Below are positions 52,900-62,553 of a stretch of 64,000 nucleotides of DNA, in pieces (positions within the stretch are counted from its first letter, which is position 1; every line of letters begins with the position of its first letter). The notes under the pieces are model-generated. The model was not told where the DNA came from, ran no database searches, and saw nothing but the letters and a program-made list of their open reading frames with translations. This DNA comes from Bosea sp. BIWAKO-01 (GTDB taxonomy: Bacteria; Pseudomonadota; Alphaproteobacteria; Rhizobiales; Beijerinckiaceae), in NCBI RefSeq assembly GCF_001748145.1, contig NZ_BCQA01000001.1, positions 5,420,501 through 5,484,500 of the forward strand, written 5' to 3'. Made by a program: the position numbers and the translations under genes.

Positions 52900-54723
52900 A
52901 TGTGCCCGCCAGCCGACGACAAGCCGAAGGGTCCCGCCGGCTCGGACGAAGCGCCTGTGCCGGATTTCGACCTGCTCGCCCAGAACATGGGGCGCTTCAT
53001 GGAGGAAGCCGGGAAGGTCACGGCCGCCTATCTGAAGCCGATCGAACGCGGCGAGGCGAAGACCGGCGCGGCCGACGAGGTCAGCGAAATGGTCAAGACC
53101 ATTGGCCGCGTCGCAGAGCGCTGGGTGACGGACCCGCGCAAGGTCATCGAGGCACAAGCCTCGCTGACCAGCGACTTCATGAGTCTATGGGCCTCAACCC
53201 TGAAGCGAGCCAGCGGCGAGGAAGCTGCACCGGTCGCCGAGCCCGACAAGCGCGATGCGCGCTTTGCCGATCCGGACTGGTCGGCCCACCCGATGTTCGA
53301 TTTCGTCAAGCAGGCCTATCTGATCGGCTCGCGCTGGGCCGAGTCGATGGTGGATCGCGCCGAGGACCTTGACCCGCATACGCGCGAGAAGGCGCGCTTC
53401 TACGTCAAGCAGATCGCCAGCGCGCTCTCGCCCTCGAACTTCGTCGCAACGAATCCCGAACTCCTGCGTGAGACGCTGAAGCAGAACGGCGAGAATCTCG
53501 TGCGCGGGATGAAGATGCTGGCCGAGGACGTCGAAGCCGGCGGCGGCGAACTCAAGATCCGCCAGTCGGACGGGGGGGCCTTCGAGGTCGGCGTCAATAT
53601 CGCCACGACGCCGGGCAAGGTCGTCTATCGCAACGAGATCATGGAGCTGATCCAGTACGCGCCGTCGACCGAGCAGGTCTTCAAGCGCCCCCTGCTGATC
53701 GTGCCGCCCTGGATCAACAAGTTCTACATACTCGATCTCAACGCCGAGAAGAGCTTCATCCGCTGGTGCGTGACGCAGGGACTGACGGTCTTCTGCATCT
53801 CCTGGGTCAACCCCGACGAACGCCATGCCGCCAAGGATTTCGAGAGCTACATGCGCGAGGGCATCTTCGAGGCCCTTGACGCGGTCGAGCAGGCGACCGG
53901 CGAAAAGCGCGTGACCGCCATCGGCTACTGTGTCGGCGGCACGCTGCTCGGCGTCACCCTCGCCTATATGGCCGCGAGCAGGGACAAGCGCATCGAGAGC
54001 GCAACCTTCTTCACGACGCAGGTCGATTTCTCGAAGGCCGGCGAACTCTCGGTCTTCGTCGACGAGGATCAGATCCGCGCCGTCGAAGAGCAGATGGCAC
54101 AGCGCGGCTATCTCGACGGCGCGCGCATGGCCGGAGCCTTCAACATGCTGCGGCCGAACGACCTGATCTGGTCCTATGCCGTCAACAACTACCTGAAGGG
54201 CAAGCTCCCGACCGCCTTCGACCTGCTCTACTGGAACTCCGATTCGACGCGAATGCCGGCTGCCAACCACTCCTTCTACCTGCGCGGCTGCTATCTGGAG
54301 AACCGGCTCTCCAAGGGCGAAATGACGATCGGCGGGAAGAGGCTCGATCTGAAGGCCGTGAAGATTCCGATCTACAACCTCGCTGCCAAGGAAGACCACA
54401 TCGCTCCGGCCCAATCCGTCTTCATCGGCTCGCAATGTTTCGGCGGGCCGGTTGACTATGTCATGGCGGGTTCCGGGCATATCGCCGGCGTGATCAACCC
54501 GCCGAGCAAGGTGAAATACCAGTACTGGACCGGCGGGAGGCCTGAGGGCGTCTTCGCCGATTGGGCCAAGGGAGCGGTGGAGCATCCCGGTTCCTGGTGG
54601 CCGCATTGGCTCGGCTGGGTGACCTCGCAGGCGCCGAAGCAGGTCTCCGCGCGTGAGCCGGGCGGTGGCGCGCTGACGCCGCTCGAGGACGCGCCCGGAA
54701 GCTACGTCAAGATCAGGGTCTGA
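52900..54723 (+). CDS. phaC: Class I poly(3-hydroxyalkanoate) synthase
   Basis: A 607-residue PhaC that polymerises 3-hydroxyacyl-CoA into storage polyester. The lipase-like box is GYCVGG with Cys344 as nucleophile; the Asp (KEDHIAP) and His (GSGHIAGV) of the catalytic triad are in place, and the conserved [18 protein letters not shown] is present. The first 100 residues are the variable, helical N-terminus. Length is normal for class I; no phaE or phaR-type partner is adjacent. AAGGGGAGA precedes the ATG, and a strong terminator follows the stop. Confidence 0.96.
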   Translation: MCPPADDKPKGPAGSDEAPVPDFDLLAQNMGRFMEEAGKVTAAYLKPIERGEAKTGAADEVSEMVKTIGRVAERWVTDPRKVIEAQASLTSDFMSLWASTLKRASGEEAAPVAEPDKRDARFADPDWSAHPMFDFVKQAYLIGSRWAESMVDRAEDLDPHTREKARFYVKQIASALSPSNFVATNPELLRETLKQNGENLVRGMKMLAEDVEAGGGELKIRQSDGGAFEVGVNIATTPGKVVYRNEIMELIQYAPSTEQVFKRPLLIVPPWINKFYILDLNAEKSFIRWCVTQGLTVFCISWVNPDERHAAKDFESYMREGIFEALDAVEQATGEKRVTAIGYCVGGTLLGVTLAYMAASRDKRIESATFFTTQVDFSKAGELSVFVDEDQIRAVEEQMAQRGYLDGARMAGAFNMLRPNDLIWSYAVNNYLKGKLPTAFDLLYWNSDSTRMPAANHSFYLRGCYLENRLSKGEMTIGGKRLDLKAVKIPIYNLAAKEDHIAPAQSVFIGSQCFGGPVDYVMAGSGHIAGVINPPSKVKYQYWTGGRPEGVFADWAKGAVEHPGSWWPHWLGWVTSQAPKQVSAREPGGGALTPLEDAPGSYVKIRV

Positions 54724-54757
54724 GCCCACTTCGGAGTTTCATGGCTTCCCGGACAAC

Positions 54758-54786
54758 AAAAAAGCCGGCCCGAGGGCCGGCTTTTC
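54758..54786. terminator. Bidirectional terminator between phaC and the FadL-like gene
   Basis: AAAAGCCGGCC (54760-54770) pairs perfectly with GGCCGGCTTTT (54775-54785) around CGAG; A-tracts on one side and T on the other let it stop transcripts from both convergent genes. Confidence 0.9.
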
Positions 54787-54806
54787 ACTGACGCAGCTTG
54801 CGTCGG

Positions 54807-56168
54807 TCAGTTCTTCCGAACCACCGGGCGCATCGGGATCGGCTCCTGCGGATTGTCCCAGCGATAGGTGATGCCGGCGGAAACGACATGAACATGCGGC
54901 TTGGCCTCTGCCGTGTAGAGAACGGCGCCCTGCTGCGGATGCGTGCCAGCATAGTTCACGCTCGCATTCTGGACGTGGAGGTAGGTATAGCCCAGATCGA
55001 ACTTGATCTTATCCGAGACCTGATAGCTGAAACCCGCCGACAACCAGAGGCGATCATTATCCGAGATGAAGACCGTACGATTCTCGTCGTTCACGGCCGA
55101 AAGCTCGTAGCCGACACCGGCGCGCAAGGTCAGATCGCGGTTGTATTTGTACTCAAGACCTGCCGAGAAGAACCAGCTGTCGTCATACTGGAAGTTCAGG
55201 CTGGTGAATGGCACGCCGAAATTGCTGGCGACGATCGGAATGCGGCGGAAGCGGCTCCAGTTCGTCCATTCGACGCCGAGATGCGCCTGCCATTGGTCAT
55301 TGATGACCTGCGAGAGGCCAAACACGACAGAATCTGGCAGGTTGAGGTTGGCCTTGATCGGATTGGAACCCGCGGCGAGGATCGGCGGGACCGCTGCAGG
55401 GGTCGTGAATGTTCCCTCCAGCGTATGATGGATCATCGAGCGGTAGGCCAGGCCGATATTGGTCCCCTGCCACGGCGTCAGCGTGACGCCGAACTTGTAG
55501 CCGAAATCGATCGAGTCGCCTTCGAGGATGGTGTTGGGCGCGGTAGCCGTGATGCCGGCGGCCTGCTTCAGGTTGGTCTTGAAATACTGCACCTGGAGCG
55601 CGGCACCAACGGCGAGCCAGTCATTCACCTGGTAGCCGATCGTCGGCGTAACGTTGATCGTCGCGACGCGCGCCGACCGACCGTAGATCTGAGACGCATT
55701 GAACTGGTTTTCGGGTTTCGAACGCAGCCCGAACGGCACCCCGGTGTGCATGCCGATCCAGAGGCGGTCCGTCAGCTGCCAGGCGGAATACGAAGCCGGA
55801 ACGAAACCGCCATCGCCGCCGATCTCGCCGGTGCCCAGGTTGCTTCCGCCAGCGGCGCCGATCGGAACGATCGCACCGTTGGGCAGCCGCACCCGAGTTG
55901 CAGAGGTTGGATCGTAGCTGGCGCTGGGGGCGACGTAGCTGAAGTTCCAATTGCTGTTCCGGCCCGGAAACATCGTGATCGTGGCCGGGTTGAACGTCAT
56001 GGCTCCCATGCCGATGCCGCCAGAGGCCGCGCCCGCAAACGCCATGCCGAGCCCCTCGGCACTTGTTCCGCTGCGCAGTGAAAACGAGCTCGCTGAAGCG
56101 ACGCCTGAAACCAGAAGAGCAGCGACCGAAACGGTAGCAGCGGCGGTGTAGCGAACGATGCTCTTCAT
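54807..56168 (-). CDS. FadL/OmpP1-family outer-membrane transporter
   Basis: A 453-residue outer-membrane beta-barrel protein with a signal peptide (about residues 1-26). After it comes SFSLRSGTSAEGLGMAFAG, the hatch-like N-terminal motif of FadL proteins, then FNPATITMFPGRNSNWNF; the rest alternates short beta-strands and ends in VSAGITYRWDN near the C-terminus. FadL proteins admit long-chain fatty acids or other hydrophobic substrates. Convergent to phaC, it would fit fatty-acid feeding into PHA synthesis, but it has its own promoter side and no shared operon. Confidence 0.88.
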   Translation of the reverse strand: MKSIVRYTAAATVSVAALLVSGVASASSFSLRSGTSAEGLGMAFAGAASGGIGMGAMTFNPATITMFPGRNSNWNFSYVAPSASYDPTSATRVRLPNGAIVPIGAAGGSNLGTGEIGGDGGFVPASYSAWQLTDRLWIGMHTGVPFGLRSKPENQFNASQIYGRSARVATINVTPTIGYQVNDWLAVGAALQVQYFKTNLKQAAGITATAPNTILEGDSIDFGYKFGVTLTPWQGTNIGLAYRSMIHHTLEGTFTTPAAVPPILAAGSNPIKANLNLPDSVVFGLSQVINDQWQAHLGVEWTNWSRFRRIPIVASNFGVPFTSLNFQYDDSWFFSAGLEYKYNRDLTLRAGVGYELSAVNDENRTVFISDNDRLWLSAGFSYQVSDKIKFDLGYTYLHVQNASVNYAGTHPQQGAVLYTAEAKPHVHVVSAGITYRWDNPQEPIPMRPVVRKN

Positions 56169-56599
56169 CGACTATCCATCCCAGGAGTGACGTTCTTTCG
56201 GGCAAATCACCCGCTTCGCCAACGACCATGCCGCGCTCGCGTTTCTGCCGCAATCCCGCCCTGAACGGCACAATTTCGCCATGCTTCTCCATGCGCTTGC
56301 ACCGCAGCAGGCAGAATCGACTAAAAATCCCCCGATTCCTGCAGTGCCGATCAAGTCGGCGTGCGAAAAAGATCGTTTACATGCGAACTATCGCAGGTTT
56401 TGCGCAGGTGGCAGTTCTGCAGGTCTACGTCTAATGGTTGCAGAACCTTTTGCTTTCGCGGTGGCCGTTGCATTCCCGCAACAAGTTTCGGGGTCCCCCT
56501 GTGCAGTCTCGTCATGCGCAGGAACCGCTTGCCTCCAGCGCCCCATCCGCACAGGATCGCGCCACCTTTGATCATATCGATTGAAACGGGGGAAACGAC
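56169..56599. promoter_or_regulatory. Divergent control region of the FadL-like and FAH-family genes
   Basis: About 430 bases without a gene. A perfect inverted repeat GTTCTGCA (56414-56421) and TGCAGAAC (56439-56446), spacer 17, lies about 155 bases before the FAH-family start and could be an operator. The 56330-56480 stretch is the more A/T-rich part. Confidence 0.45.
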
Positions 56600-57448
56600 G
56601 TGAAACTGGTACGTTATGGCGCTTTCGGCCAAGAGAAGCCCGCGCTGCTGGACTCCAAGGGCGTGCTGCGCGACCTGTCGGGCAAGGTTCCCGACATCGC
56701 CGGCAAGGCGCTGACCTCGGCCTCGCTTGCGGCGCTGAAGGCGCTCGATGCCGAATCGCTCCCCGTGGTGCAAGGTTCGCCGCGCATCGGCGCCTGCGTC
56801 GGCGACGTGCGCAATTTCATCGCTGTCGGCCTCAACTTCGCCGACCATGCGGCTGAGACCGGCGCGCCGATCCCGGCCGAGCCGATCCTGTTCAACAAGG
56901 CGCCGAACTGCATTGTCGGCCCCTATGACGACGTCACCATCCCGAAGAACTCCAAGAAGACCGACTGGGAAGTCGAGCTTGCGATCGTGATCGGCGATGG
57001 CGGCTCCTATATCGCCGAGAAGGACGCCATGGCCGCGATTGCGGGCTTCTGCGTCTGCAACGACGTCTCGGAGCGCGAATTCCAGACCGAGCGCGGCGGC
57101 CAATGGGCCAAGGGCAAGGGCTGCCCGACCTTCGGTCCGCTCGGCCCCTGGCTGGTGACCCCCGACGAGATCGCCGATATCCAGAATCTCGGCATGTGGC
57201 TCGAGGTCGATGGCGAGCGGGTCCAGAACGGCTCGACCAAGACGATGATCTTCGGCGCCGCCTATCTCGTGCACTATATCAGCCAGTTCATGCGGCTCGA
57301 TCCGGGTGATGTCATCACCACCGGCACTCCGCCCGGCGTTGGTCTCGGCTTCAAGCCGCCGCGCTTCCTGAAGGGCGGTGAGGTCGTGGCTCTCGGCATC
57401 GACGGCCTCGGCACGCAGAAGCAGAACTTCGTCCCCTACGAGGGTTGA
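56600..57448 (+). CDS. Fumarylacetoacetate hydrolase-family protein
   Basis: A 282-residue member of the FAH superfamily. The variable N-terminal domain opens MKLVRYGAFGQEKPALLDSK; the catalytic domain has AVGLNFADHAAETG, metal ligands Glu/Glu/Asp in the DWEVELAIVIG region, and the terminal ITTGTPPGVGLGFKPPRFLK. These enzymes cleave or isomerise diketo acids (fumarylpyruvate, 5-carboxymethyl-2-oxo-hexene-dioate, ureidoglycolate in different branches). The GTG start has GGGGGA seven bases upstream. Isolated gene; the substrate is not known. Confidence 0.9.
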   Translation: MKLVRYGAFGQEKPALLDSKGVLRDLSGKVPDIAGKALTSASLAALKALDAESLPVVQGSPRIGACVGDVRNFIAVGLNFADHAAETGAPIPAEPILFNKAPNCIVGPYDDVTIPKNSKKTDWEVELAIVIGDGGSYIAEKDAMAAIAGFCVCNDVSEREFQTERGGQWAKGKGCPTFGPLGPWLVTPDEIADIQNLGMWLEVDGERVQNGSTKTMIFGAAYLVHYISQFMRLDPGDVITTGTPPGVGLGFKPPRFLKGGEVVALGIDGLGTQKQNFVPYEG

Positions 57449-57458
57449 GATAAAAAAG

Positions 57459-57495
57459 ACGCCGCCATGGCTGCTTGACCCAACCATGGCGGCGT
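57459..57495 (-). terminator. Terminator-like hairpin, minus strand
   Basis: ACGCCGCCATGG pairs perfectly with CCATGGCGGCGT across a 13-base loop. On the minus strand it is followed by a run of T's, so it would end leftward transcripts (argC or an antisense RNA). Confidence 0.6.
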
Positions 57496-57764
57496 TGCCC
57501 ACACCGCAAATAATGTCGCTCACAGCTGCCATGGAGGCAGCCAAAGCGGCGGGGACTAGTCTCGGGTCTCGTGTCGGAAAGCCACCAGTCGCCGCAGCGA
57601 CGTGACATTACGCACAACCGATCCTCCGATAGAGGCCATCCCTTCCCATATCGGCTACCCCCATTTGGGGGACGTCAAGGCAAAGGGTCATCACGACCCC
57701 GTCAGGTGACGATACGTCATGGTTTCGGCGGATTGCCGGCGCTGCTCCCCTTGCCTCAACGGAG

Positions 57765-57789
57765 AAGGCCCGGCTTGCGGCCGGGCCTT
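57765..57789 (+). terminator. Terminator-like hairpin, plus strand
   Basis: AAGGCCCGG (with C closing) pairs with CCGGGCCTT around TTGCG, followed on the plus strand by TTCGCATTTG. It lies just after the argC stop and would end the FAH-family transcript or a small RNA. Confidence 0.6.
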
Positions 57790-57821
57790 TCGCATTTGCG
57801 GACGATATCCGGCTCGATGAT

Positions 57822-58754
57822 CTAGGCCTCGCCGAGCCCGAGCATCAGGCGGATATTCTGGACCGCAGCGCCCGAGGCGCCCTTGCCGAGATTGTCGAGC
57901 TTGGCGACGAGCACCGCCTGCCGCAGGTCCTCATTGCCGAAGACCCGCAATTCGAGCTGGTTGGTGTCGTTGAGTGACTCCGCTTCCAGCTTGCCGCCGG
58001 CCTCGGCAGGAACCACCTTCACATAGGTCGAGCCGGCATAGCGCGCCGCCAGCACATCGTGCAGGTCGGCGACCTTCGGCTTGCCCGGAAGCGTGTCGAG
58101 ATGCAGCGGCACCGAGACGAGCATGCCCTGGCGGAAATTGCCGACGGACGGCACGAAGATCGGCCGCCGGGTCAGGCGCGCGTATTCCTGCAGCTCAGGC
58201 AGATGTTTGTGCTTGAGCCCCAGCCCGTAGAGCTCGAAGGACGGCGCGGCGCCGGCCTCATAGGCTTCGATCATGCTCTTGCCGCCGCCCGAATAGCCGG
58301 AGACGGCATTGACCGTCACCGGATGATCCGGCCCAAGCAGGCCCGCATCGACCAGCGGCCGCAGCAGTGCGATGCCGCCGGTGGGGTAGCATCCGGGATT
58401 GGAGACGCGGTTGGCATTGGCGATTGCCGCGGCATGGCCGGGGGCGAGTTCGGCAAAGCCGTAGACCCAGCCCGGCGCGACGCGATGGGCAGTCGCGGCA
58501 TCCACGATCTTGGGAGCGTCCGCGCCGAGTTCGTCGGCGAGCGCGACCGATTCCTTCGCTGCCTCGTCAGGCAGGCAGAGCACGACGAGATCAACCCCGG
58601 CCATCATCGCCTTGCGGGCGGCCGGATCCTTGCGCTTGTCGGGATCGATGCTCTTCACGACGACCTCCGGCAGCTCTGCCAGCCGGTCGCGAATGCCAAG
58701 GCCGGTGGTACCGGCTTCGCCGTCGATGAAGATCGATTTCAGATTCTGGCTCAT
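57822..58754 (-). CDS. argC: N-acetyl-gamma-glutamyl-phosphate reductase, type 2
   Basis: A 310-residue ArgC of the shorter type 2 found in alphaproteobacteria; it reduces N-acetyl-glutamyl-phosphate in arginine synthesis. The coenzyme loop is FIDGEAGTTGLGIRDRL and the catalytic Cys lies in RVSNPGCYPTGGIALL; VSGYSGGGKSMIE follows. The ATG at 58754 has GGAGG five bases upstream and fits the type-2 length, so the longer frame is rejected. It lies downstream of the agmatinase gene on the same strand, separated by a terminator. Confidence 0.95.
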   Translation of the reverse strand: MSQNLKSIFIDGEAGTTGLGIRDRLAELPEVVVKSIDPDKRKDPAARKAMMAGVDLVVLCLPDEAAKESVALADELGADAPKIVDAATAHRVAPGWVYGFAELAPGHAAAIANANRVSNPGCYPTGGIALLRPLVDAGLLGPDHPVTVNAVSGYSGGGKSMIEAYEAGAAPSFELYGLGLKHKHLPELQEYARLTRRPIFVPSVGNFRQGMLVSVPLHLDTLPGKPKVADLHDVLAARYAGSTYVKVVPAEAGGKLEAESLNDTNQLELRVFGNEDLRQAVLVAKLDNLGKGASGAAVQNIRLMLGLGEA

Positions 58755-58804
58755 CAGGGCCTCCGAAAGCGCGCTCGCGCTCATTGATAGGTCAGCATCA
58801 GGCA

Positions 58805-58832
58805 TAAAAAAACCGCGCTCCGGGCGCGGTTC
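58805..58832 (-). terminator. Intrinsic terminator upstream of argC (end of the agmatinase unit)
   Basis: On the minus strand AACCGCGC pairs with GCGCGGTT around a TCCGG/CCGGA loop and is followed by a run of seven T's. It ends transcripts from the agmatinase gene, so argC has its own promoter. Confidence 0.88.
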
Positions 58833-59100
58833 GCGGACAATTCGGGGTTCAGCCGAGCGTCATCGCGGGCGCGCCGGGGCGGCCTGGTTGGTGCGACGTC
58901 GGATCGAGCACATGATCATGACGCTGATATGTGGGAGGGCGTCGTCCCTGTCAATCGGCATGTGACGCGACGTCGCCCTGCGGGCACGACAAACCTCTCG
59001 CCCGTTGGGGCGGAGGTTTGCGTCATGCCTGATTTGCCAACGGATTGAATCGCTTGGCGTGCGTGGCTCGCAAGCCGATGCAGCCCGCTCGCACGGTGAT

Positions 59101-60057
59101 TCAACCGGCCTTCTTCAGCGCCAGTGCCTGAATGTAGTGCTGGGCCACCGCGGCACCGGCGATCGCCGTCGCGTCGGCATGGTCATAGGGCGGGGAGACC
59201 TCGACGATGTCCATGCCGCGGAAGTCGAGATCGCGGATGGCCCAGACCATGCGCAGCGCCTGCGCCGCGGTAAAGCCGCCGGCGACAGGCGTGCCCGTGC
59301 CCGGCGCGAAGGCCGGATCGAGCGCGTCGATATCGAAGGTGAGATAGGCGGGTCCCTGCCCGACGCGCTGCTTGATGCGCTCGACGACGCCATCGACGCA
59401 GAGTTCATGGGCCTCATAGGCGCCGAGCACCTGGATGCCGCAATCGCGCGGCGCAACCGTGCGGATGCCGACCTGGATCGAGCGATCGACATCGATCAGC
59501 CCTTCGCGCACCGCCTCCAGCATGAACGTGCCATGCGAGACCGCGCCGACGCCATCGTCCCAGGTGTCCTGATGCGCATCGAACTGGACGATCGCCAGCT
59601 TGCCATGGCGGGCGACATGGGCGCGCAGCAGCGGCAGGGTGATGAAATGGTCGCCGCCGAGCGTCACCAGATGGGCACCGGTGGCGATGATTGCGGCGGA
59701 TTCGCGCTCGATCGCCTTGGCGCAGCCCTGAAGGTCGCTGCGCGGCAGCGAGCAATCGCCGTAATCCACGGCCGAGAGATGCTCGAACGGGTCGATGCGG
59801 GACGGATACTGGGCATCGCCGTCGAAGATCGCGCTGACGCGGCGCAGTGATTGCGGCCCAAAGCGTGTACCCGGCCGGTTGGAGACCGCGAGATCGAAGG
59901 GCACGCCCCAGATCACGAGGTCGCAGCCAGCGACATCCTTGCTGTAGCGGCGGCGCATGAAGGAGAGCGCGCCGGCATAGGTCGGGTCCTGGGCCGGGCC
60001 GCGCCGATCGCCGGTGAAGGCGTGGTCGATGGAGGGGGTGTCGACGGGTTCGGTCAT
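59101..60057 (-). CDS. speB: Agmatinase / ureohydrolase family enzyme
   Basis: A 318-residue arginase-superfamily hydrolase. All Mn ligands are present: His in TLGGDHFITLP, DAHQD (Asp, His, Asp) in VQFDAHQDTWDD and Asp/Asp in LTFDIDALDPAFAPG, with SHGTFM in between. The substrate is most likely agmatine (giving putrescine and urea), although guanidinobutyrase or proclavaminate-type activities in the same family are possible. The terminator at 58805-58832 closes the unit. Confidence 0.9.
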   Translation of the reverse strand: MTEPVDTPSIDHAFTGDRRGPAQDPTYAGALSFMRRRYSKDVAGCDLVIWGVPFDLAVSNRPGTRFGPQSLRRVSAIFDGDAQYPSRIDPFEHLSAVDYGDCSLPRSDLQGCAKAIERESAAIIATGAHLVTLGGDHFITLPLLRAHVARHGKLAIVQFDAHQDTWDDGVGAVSHGTFMLEAVREGLIDVDRSIQVGIRTVAPRDCGIQVLGAYEAHELCVDGVVERIKQRVGQGPAYLTFDIDALDPAFAPGTGTPVAGGFTAAQALRMVWAIRDLDFRGMDIVEVSPPYDHADATAIAGAAVAQHYIQALALKKAG

Positions 60058-60078
60058 GGCAACAATCCGTGAATGAAG

Positions 60079-60399
60079 TCAGCTCCTGCCCGTGAGCCAG
60101 ACATAGAGGCACCAGGGCAGGATCAGGGCGAGGCCGGTCAGGACCAGCCGAAACGTGGTCCAGGCGATGGGGTTCTGCAGAGCGCGGCCATCGAGTTCAG
60201 GCACGCCGTGGATCAGGCCGAGCGCGAAAGCCGGTGTCAGGAAGATGATCAAGGCCCGCCCGACCCGGCGCCCGGTCGGCTCCCCCGTCCGCGCAAGCGC
60301 AAGCAACGCGGGAACCGCTATCATTCCGAAAGCAATGAGAACGAGCAGGATGCGCATGGCGGAGGCTGGAACCGGAGACGTGAGCCTGCGGTTTAGCAT
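60079..60399 (-). CDS. Small membrane protein of unknown function
   Basis: Up to 106 residues with three membrane helices (about 15-35, 46-64 and 82-101). The ATG at 60399 has AGGG eight bases upstream; the ATG at 60357 (MRILLVLIAFG) is an alternative. It lies just upstream of the agmatinase gene (21-base gap) on the same strand and is probably co-transcribed. No family recognised. Confidence 0.68.
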   Translation of the reverse strand: MLNRRLTSPVPASAMRILLVLIAFGMIAVPALLALARTGEPTGRRVGRALIIFLTPAFALGLIHGVPELDGRALQNPIAWTTFRLVLTGLALILPWCLYVWLTGRS

Positions 60400-60470
60400 G
60401 GCCGCGGCCCTGATCCAGCCGCGCCGGGCGGCAGTCGCAGCCGAATCTGTCGTTCAGGGCCCCGGTGCTA

Positions 60471-61229
60471 TCAGCGCCCGCCCGCCACGCGCAGAACTAC
60501 GCCTGTCGTATAGGCGGAAGCCTCGGACAGCAGGAACAGCACGGACTCGGCGATCTCGTCAGGAGATGCCGCCCGCTGCAGGGGAACGAGCGGCGCGATG
60601 CGCTCGACCCTGCCGGCTTCACCCGTCGAGAGGGCATGGATCTCGGTCTCGGTAATGCCGGGCGAAACCGCATTGACGCGGATGCCGGCAGGAGCAAGTT
60701 CCTTCGCGAGGCCAACCGTCAGCGTATCGATCGCTCCCTTGGAGGCCGCGTACCAGACATATTCGCCGGGCGAGCCGAGCGTTGCCGCAGCAGAGGAGAT
60801 GTTGACGATCGCCCTGCCCTTCCGCTCCGGCTGAGCGAGCAGCGCCCGCGCCGCTTCACGCGCGACCAGGAGCGCGCCGGTAACGTTCACGTCGATGCAG
60901 TTGCGAATGACCTCTGCGTCCGCCTCGGCAAGCGGGCCCGACTTGCCGGTGATGCCGGCATTGTTGACGACCTGGGAGATGGGCCCCAGCTTCCCCTTCG
61001 CCTCGGCGAAGACGCGCAGGATATCCGCCTCACCAGACATGTCGCCCTGGAGTGCAAGGGCGCTTGCGCCCGCGGCCTTGCAGGCCGCGACAACCGATGC
61101 GGCCGCGGCCGCGTCGCGCTGGTAGTTGACGGCGACATCATAGCCACGGCCGGCCGCCATGACTGCGATGGCGGCGCCGATGCCGCGGCTGCCTCCGGTG
61201 ACGAGAAGAACGGGACGGGTAGCGCTCAT
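60471..61229 (-). CDS. SDR-family oxidoreductase
   Basis: A 252-residue classical short-chain dehydrogenase. The coenzyme motif is LVTGGSRGIGAAIAVMAAG, then NNAG, the catalytic Ser in VNISSAAATLGSPG and the Tyr-x3-Lys YAASKGAID. YDVAVNYQRD suggests NADP preference (basic residue after the second strand). The ATG at 61229 is chosen because the frame upstream of it overlaps the rpsI terminator region. The substrate is not known. Terminator-like hairpin 61273-61296 separates it from rpsI. Confidence 0.9.
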   Translation of the reverse strand: MSATRPVLLVTGGSRGIGAAIAVMAAGRGYDVAVNYQRDAAAAASVVAACKAAGASALALQGDMSGEADILRVFAEAKGKLGPISQVVNNAGITGKSGPLAEADAEVIRNCIDVNVTGALLVAREAARALLAQPERKGRAIVNISSAAATLGSPGEYVWYAASKGAIDTLTVGLAKELAPAGIRVNAVSPGITETEIHALSTGEAGRVERIAPLVPLQRAASPDEIAESVLFLLSEASAYTTGVVLRVAGGR

Positions 61230-61272
61230 CGGCGGCGACTCCAGCTGGGACTGAGCTGCAGCCAATACGAAA

Positions 61273-61300
61273 AGGGCGGCTCTTGCGAGCCGCCCTGAAA
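61273..61300 (-). terminator. Terminator of the rplM-rpsI operon
   Basis: AGGGCGGCTC pairs perfectly with GAGCCGCCCT around TTGC; on the minus strand it is followed by TTTTCG. It lies 26 bases after the rpsI stop. Confidence 0.9.
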
Positions 61301-61325
61301 GCATAGCCAGACTGCGTGAGCCGGA

Positions 61326-61805
61326 TCAGCGCTTCGAGAACTGGAAGCTGCGGCGGGCCTTGGCCTTACCGAACTTCTTACGCTCGACGACACGCGAGTC
61401 GCGGGTCAGGAAGCCTTCCTTCTTGAGCGGACCGCGCAGTTCCGGCTCGTAGAAGGTCAGGGCCTTGGAGATGCCGTGGCGCACAGCGCCGGCCTGGCCG
61501 GAGAGACCGCCGCCCTTGACCGTGACGACGACGTCGTACTGGGTCATGCGGTCGACGATCATCAGCGGCTGCTGCAGGATCAGGCGCAGCACCGGGCGAG
61601 CGAAGTAAACTTCCTGGTCGCGGGTGTTGACTGTGATCTTGCCGGAGCCCGGCTTGATCCAGACGCGGGCGATGGCGTTCTTGCGCTTGCCGGTGGCATA
61701 GGCGCGGCCCTGCGCATCGACCTTCTTGACGTGAACGGGAGCGTCGGGCTGAGCCGTCTTGGCGACCTGGCCGAGCTGCTCGAGAGACTGAAGAACCTCA
61801 GCCAT
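61326..61805 (-). CDS. rpsI: 30S ribosomal protein S9
   Basis: A 159-residue S9. The alphaproteobacterial N-terminal extension (about residues 1-35) leads into [20 protein letters not shown], and the basic C-terminal tail ends [17 protein letters not shown], which reaches the ribosomal P-site. It follows rplM with a 2-base gap, the usual L13-S9 operon. Confidence 0.98.
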   Translation of the reverse strand: MAEVLQSLEQLGQVAKTAQPDAPVHVKKVDAQGRAYATGKRKNAIARVWIKPGSGKITVNTRDQEVYFARPVLRLILQQPLMIVDRMTQYDVVVTVKGGGLSGQAGAVRHGISKALTFYEPELRGPLKKEGFLTRDSRVVERKKFGKAKARRSFQFSKR

Positions 61806-61807
61806 GA

Positions 61808-62269
61808 TCAGAGCCTCGCATTCTTGCTGTTGAGCGCGGCGACGTCGAGCGCCTCCGGCGACTGGGCGGCGTGGGGGTGCTCAGCGCCCTTGTAGACGCG
61901 CAGGTTGCCCATGATCTGGCGGAACAGCGGGCCGCGCGGCAGCATGCGCTCGACAGCTTTCTCGACGACGCGCTCAGGGAAGCGGCCTTCGAGCAGGAAC
62001 TTGGCGGAACGCTCCTTGATGCCACCCGGGAAGCCGGTGTGATGGTAGTAGACCTTCTGGTCGCGCTTGCGACCCGTCAGGACCACCTTCTCGGCGTTGA
62101 TGACGATGATGTTGTCGCCACAGTCGACATGCGGGGTGTAGGCGGCCTTGTGCTTGCCGCGCAGACGCATCGCCACAACGGAGGCGAGACGACCAACGAC
62201 CAGCCCGGAGGCATCGATCACAACCCACTTCTTCTCGACGTCGGCGGGCTTGAGCGAGACGGTCTTCAT
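61808..62269 (-). CDS. rplM: 50S ribosomal protein L13
   Basis: A 153-residue L13: [38 protein letters not shown] and [19 protein letters not shown] are all typical. The ATG at 62269 has AAGGG seven bases upstream; longer frames into the upstream region are not real. First gene of the L13-S9 operon; its promoter lies within 62270-62553, where I see no other gene. Confidence 0.98.
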   Translation of the reverse strand: MKTVSLKPADVEKKWVVIDASGLVVGRLASVVAMRLRGKHKAAYTPHVDCGDNIIVINAEKVVLTGRKRDQKVYYHHTGFPGGIKERSAKFLLEGRFPERVVEKAVERMLPRGPLFRQIMGNLRVYKGAEHPHAAQSPEALDVAALNSKNARL

Positions 62270-62553
62270 CGCGGCACCCTTCGGTTGCTTGAAAAAGGAC
62301 AAGCCGCCGGAAGGCCGGCGGCGGTGTGGGGCGGTGGATAGGGGCATGCTGCCGTACTGTCAAGCACCACGATCACGCCTCAAGGCGAAAAATCGCATTG
62401 TTTTCAGTGCAATGGCAAAAACGGTATTTAGGTACCGTATTCCCATCCAGCGATCCTGCGAGGTTCGGCAGGATCGTCCCTTTTTCTGCGCCTCTCGCGG
62501 GGCTTCGATTCCCCCAGGGAGACCGATCTGCGGCCAGGACGAGCGCTCGAATC

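Larger units (their letters stand above)
57449..57821. other. Intergenic region with two hairpins, possible sRNA locus
   Basis: About 370 bases with no convincing gene, bounded by two strong stem-loops (57459-57495 and 57765-57789) and with a smaller one, CCCCCATTTGGGGG, near 57659. Only the first has a T-tract on the minus-strand side (reading CTTTTTTAT). The second is followed by TTTCG on the plus strand. A small RNA in this space is possible but unproven. Confidence 0.4.

Noticed and set aside
53194..54729. A minus-strand frame of about 510 codons
   Set aside because: Antisense to phaC, no recognisable family, begins just past the phaC stop.
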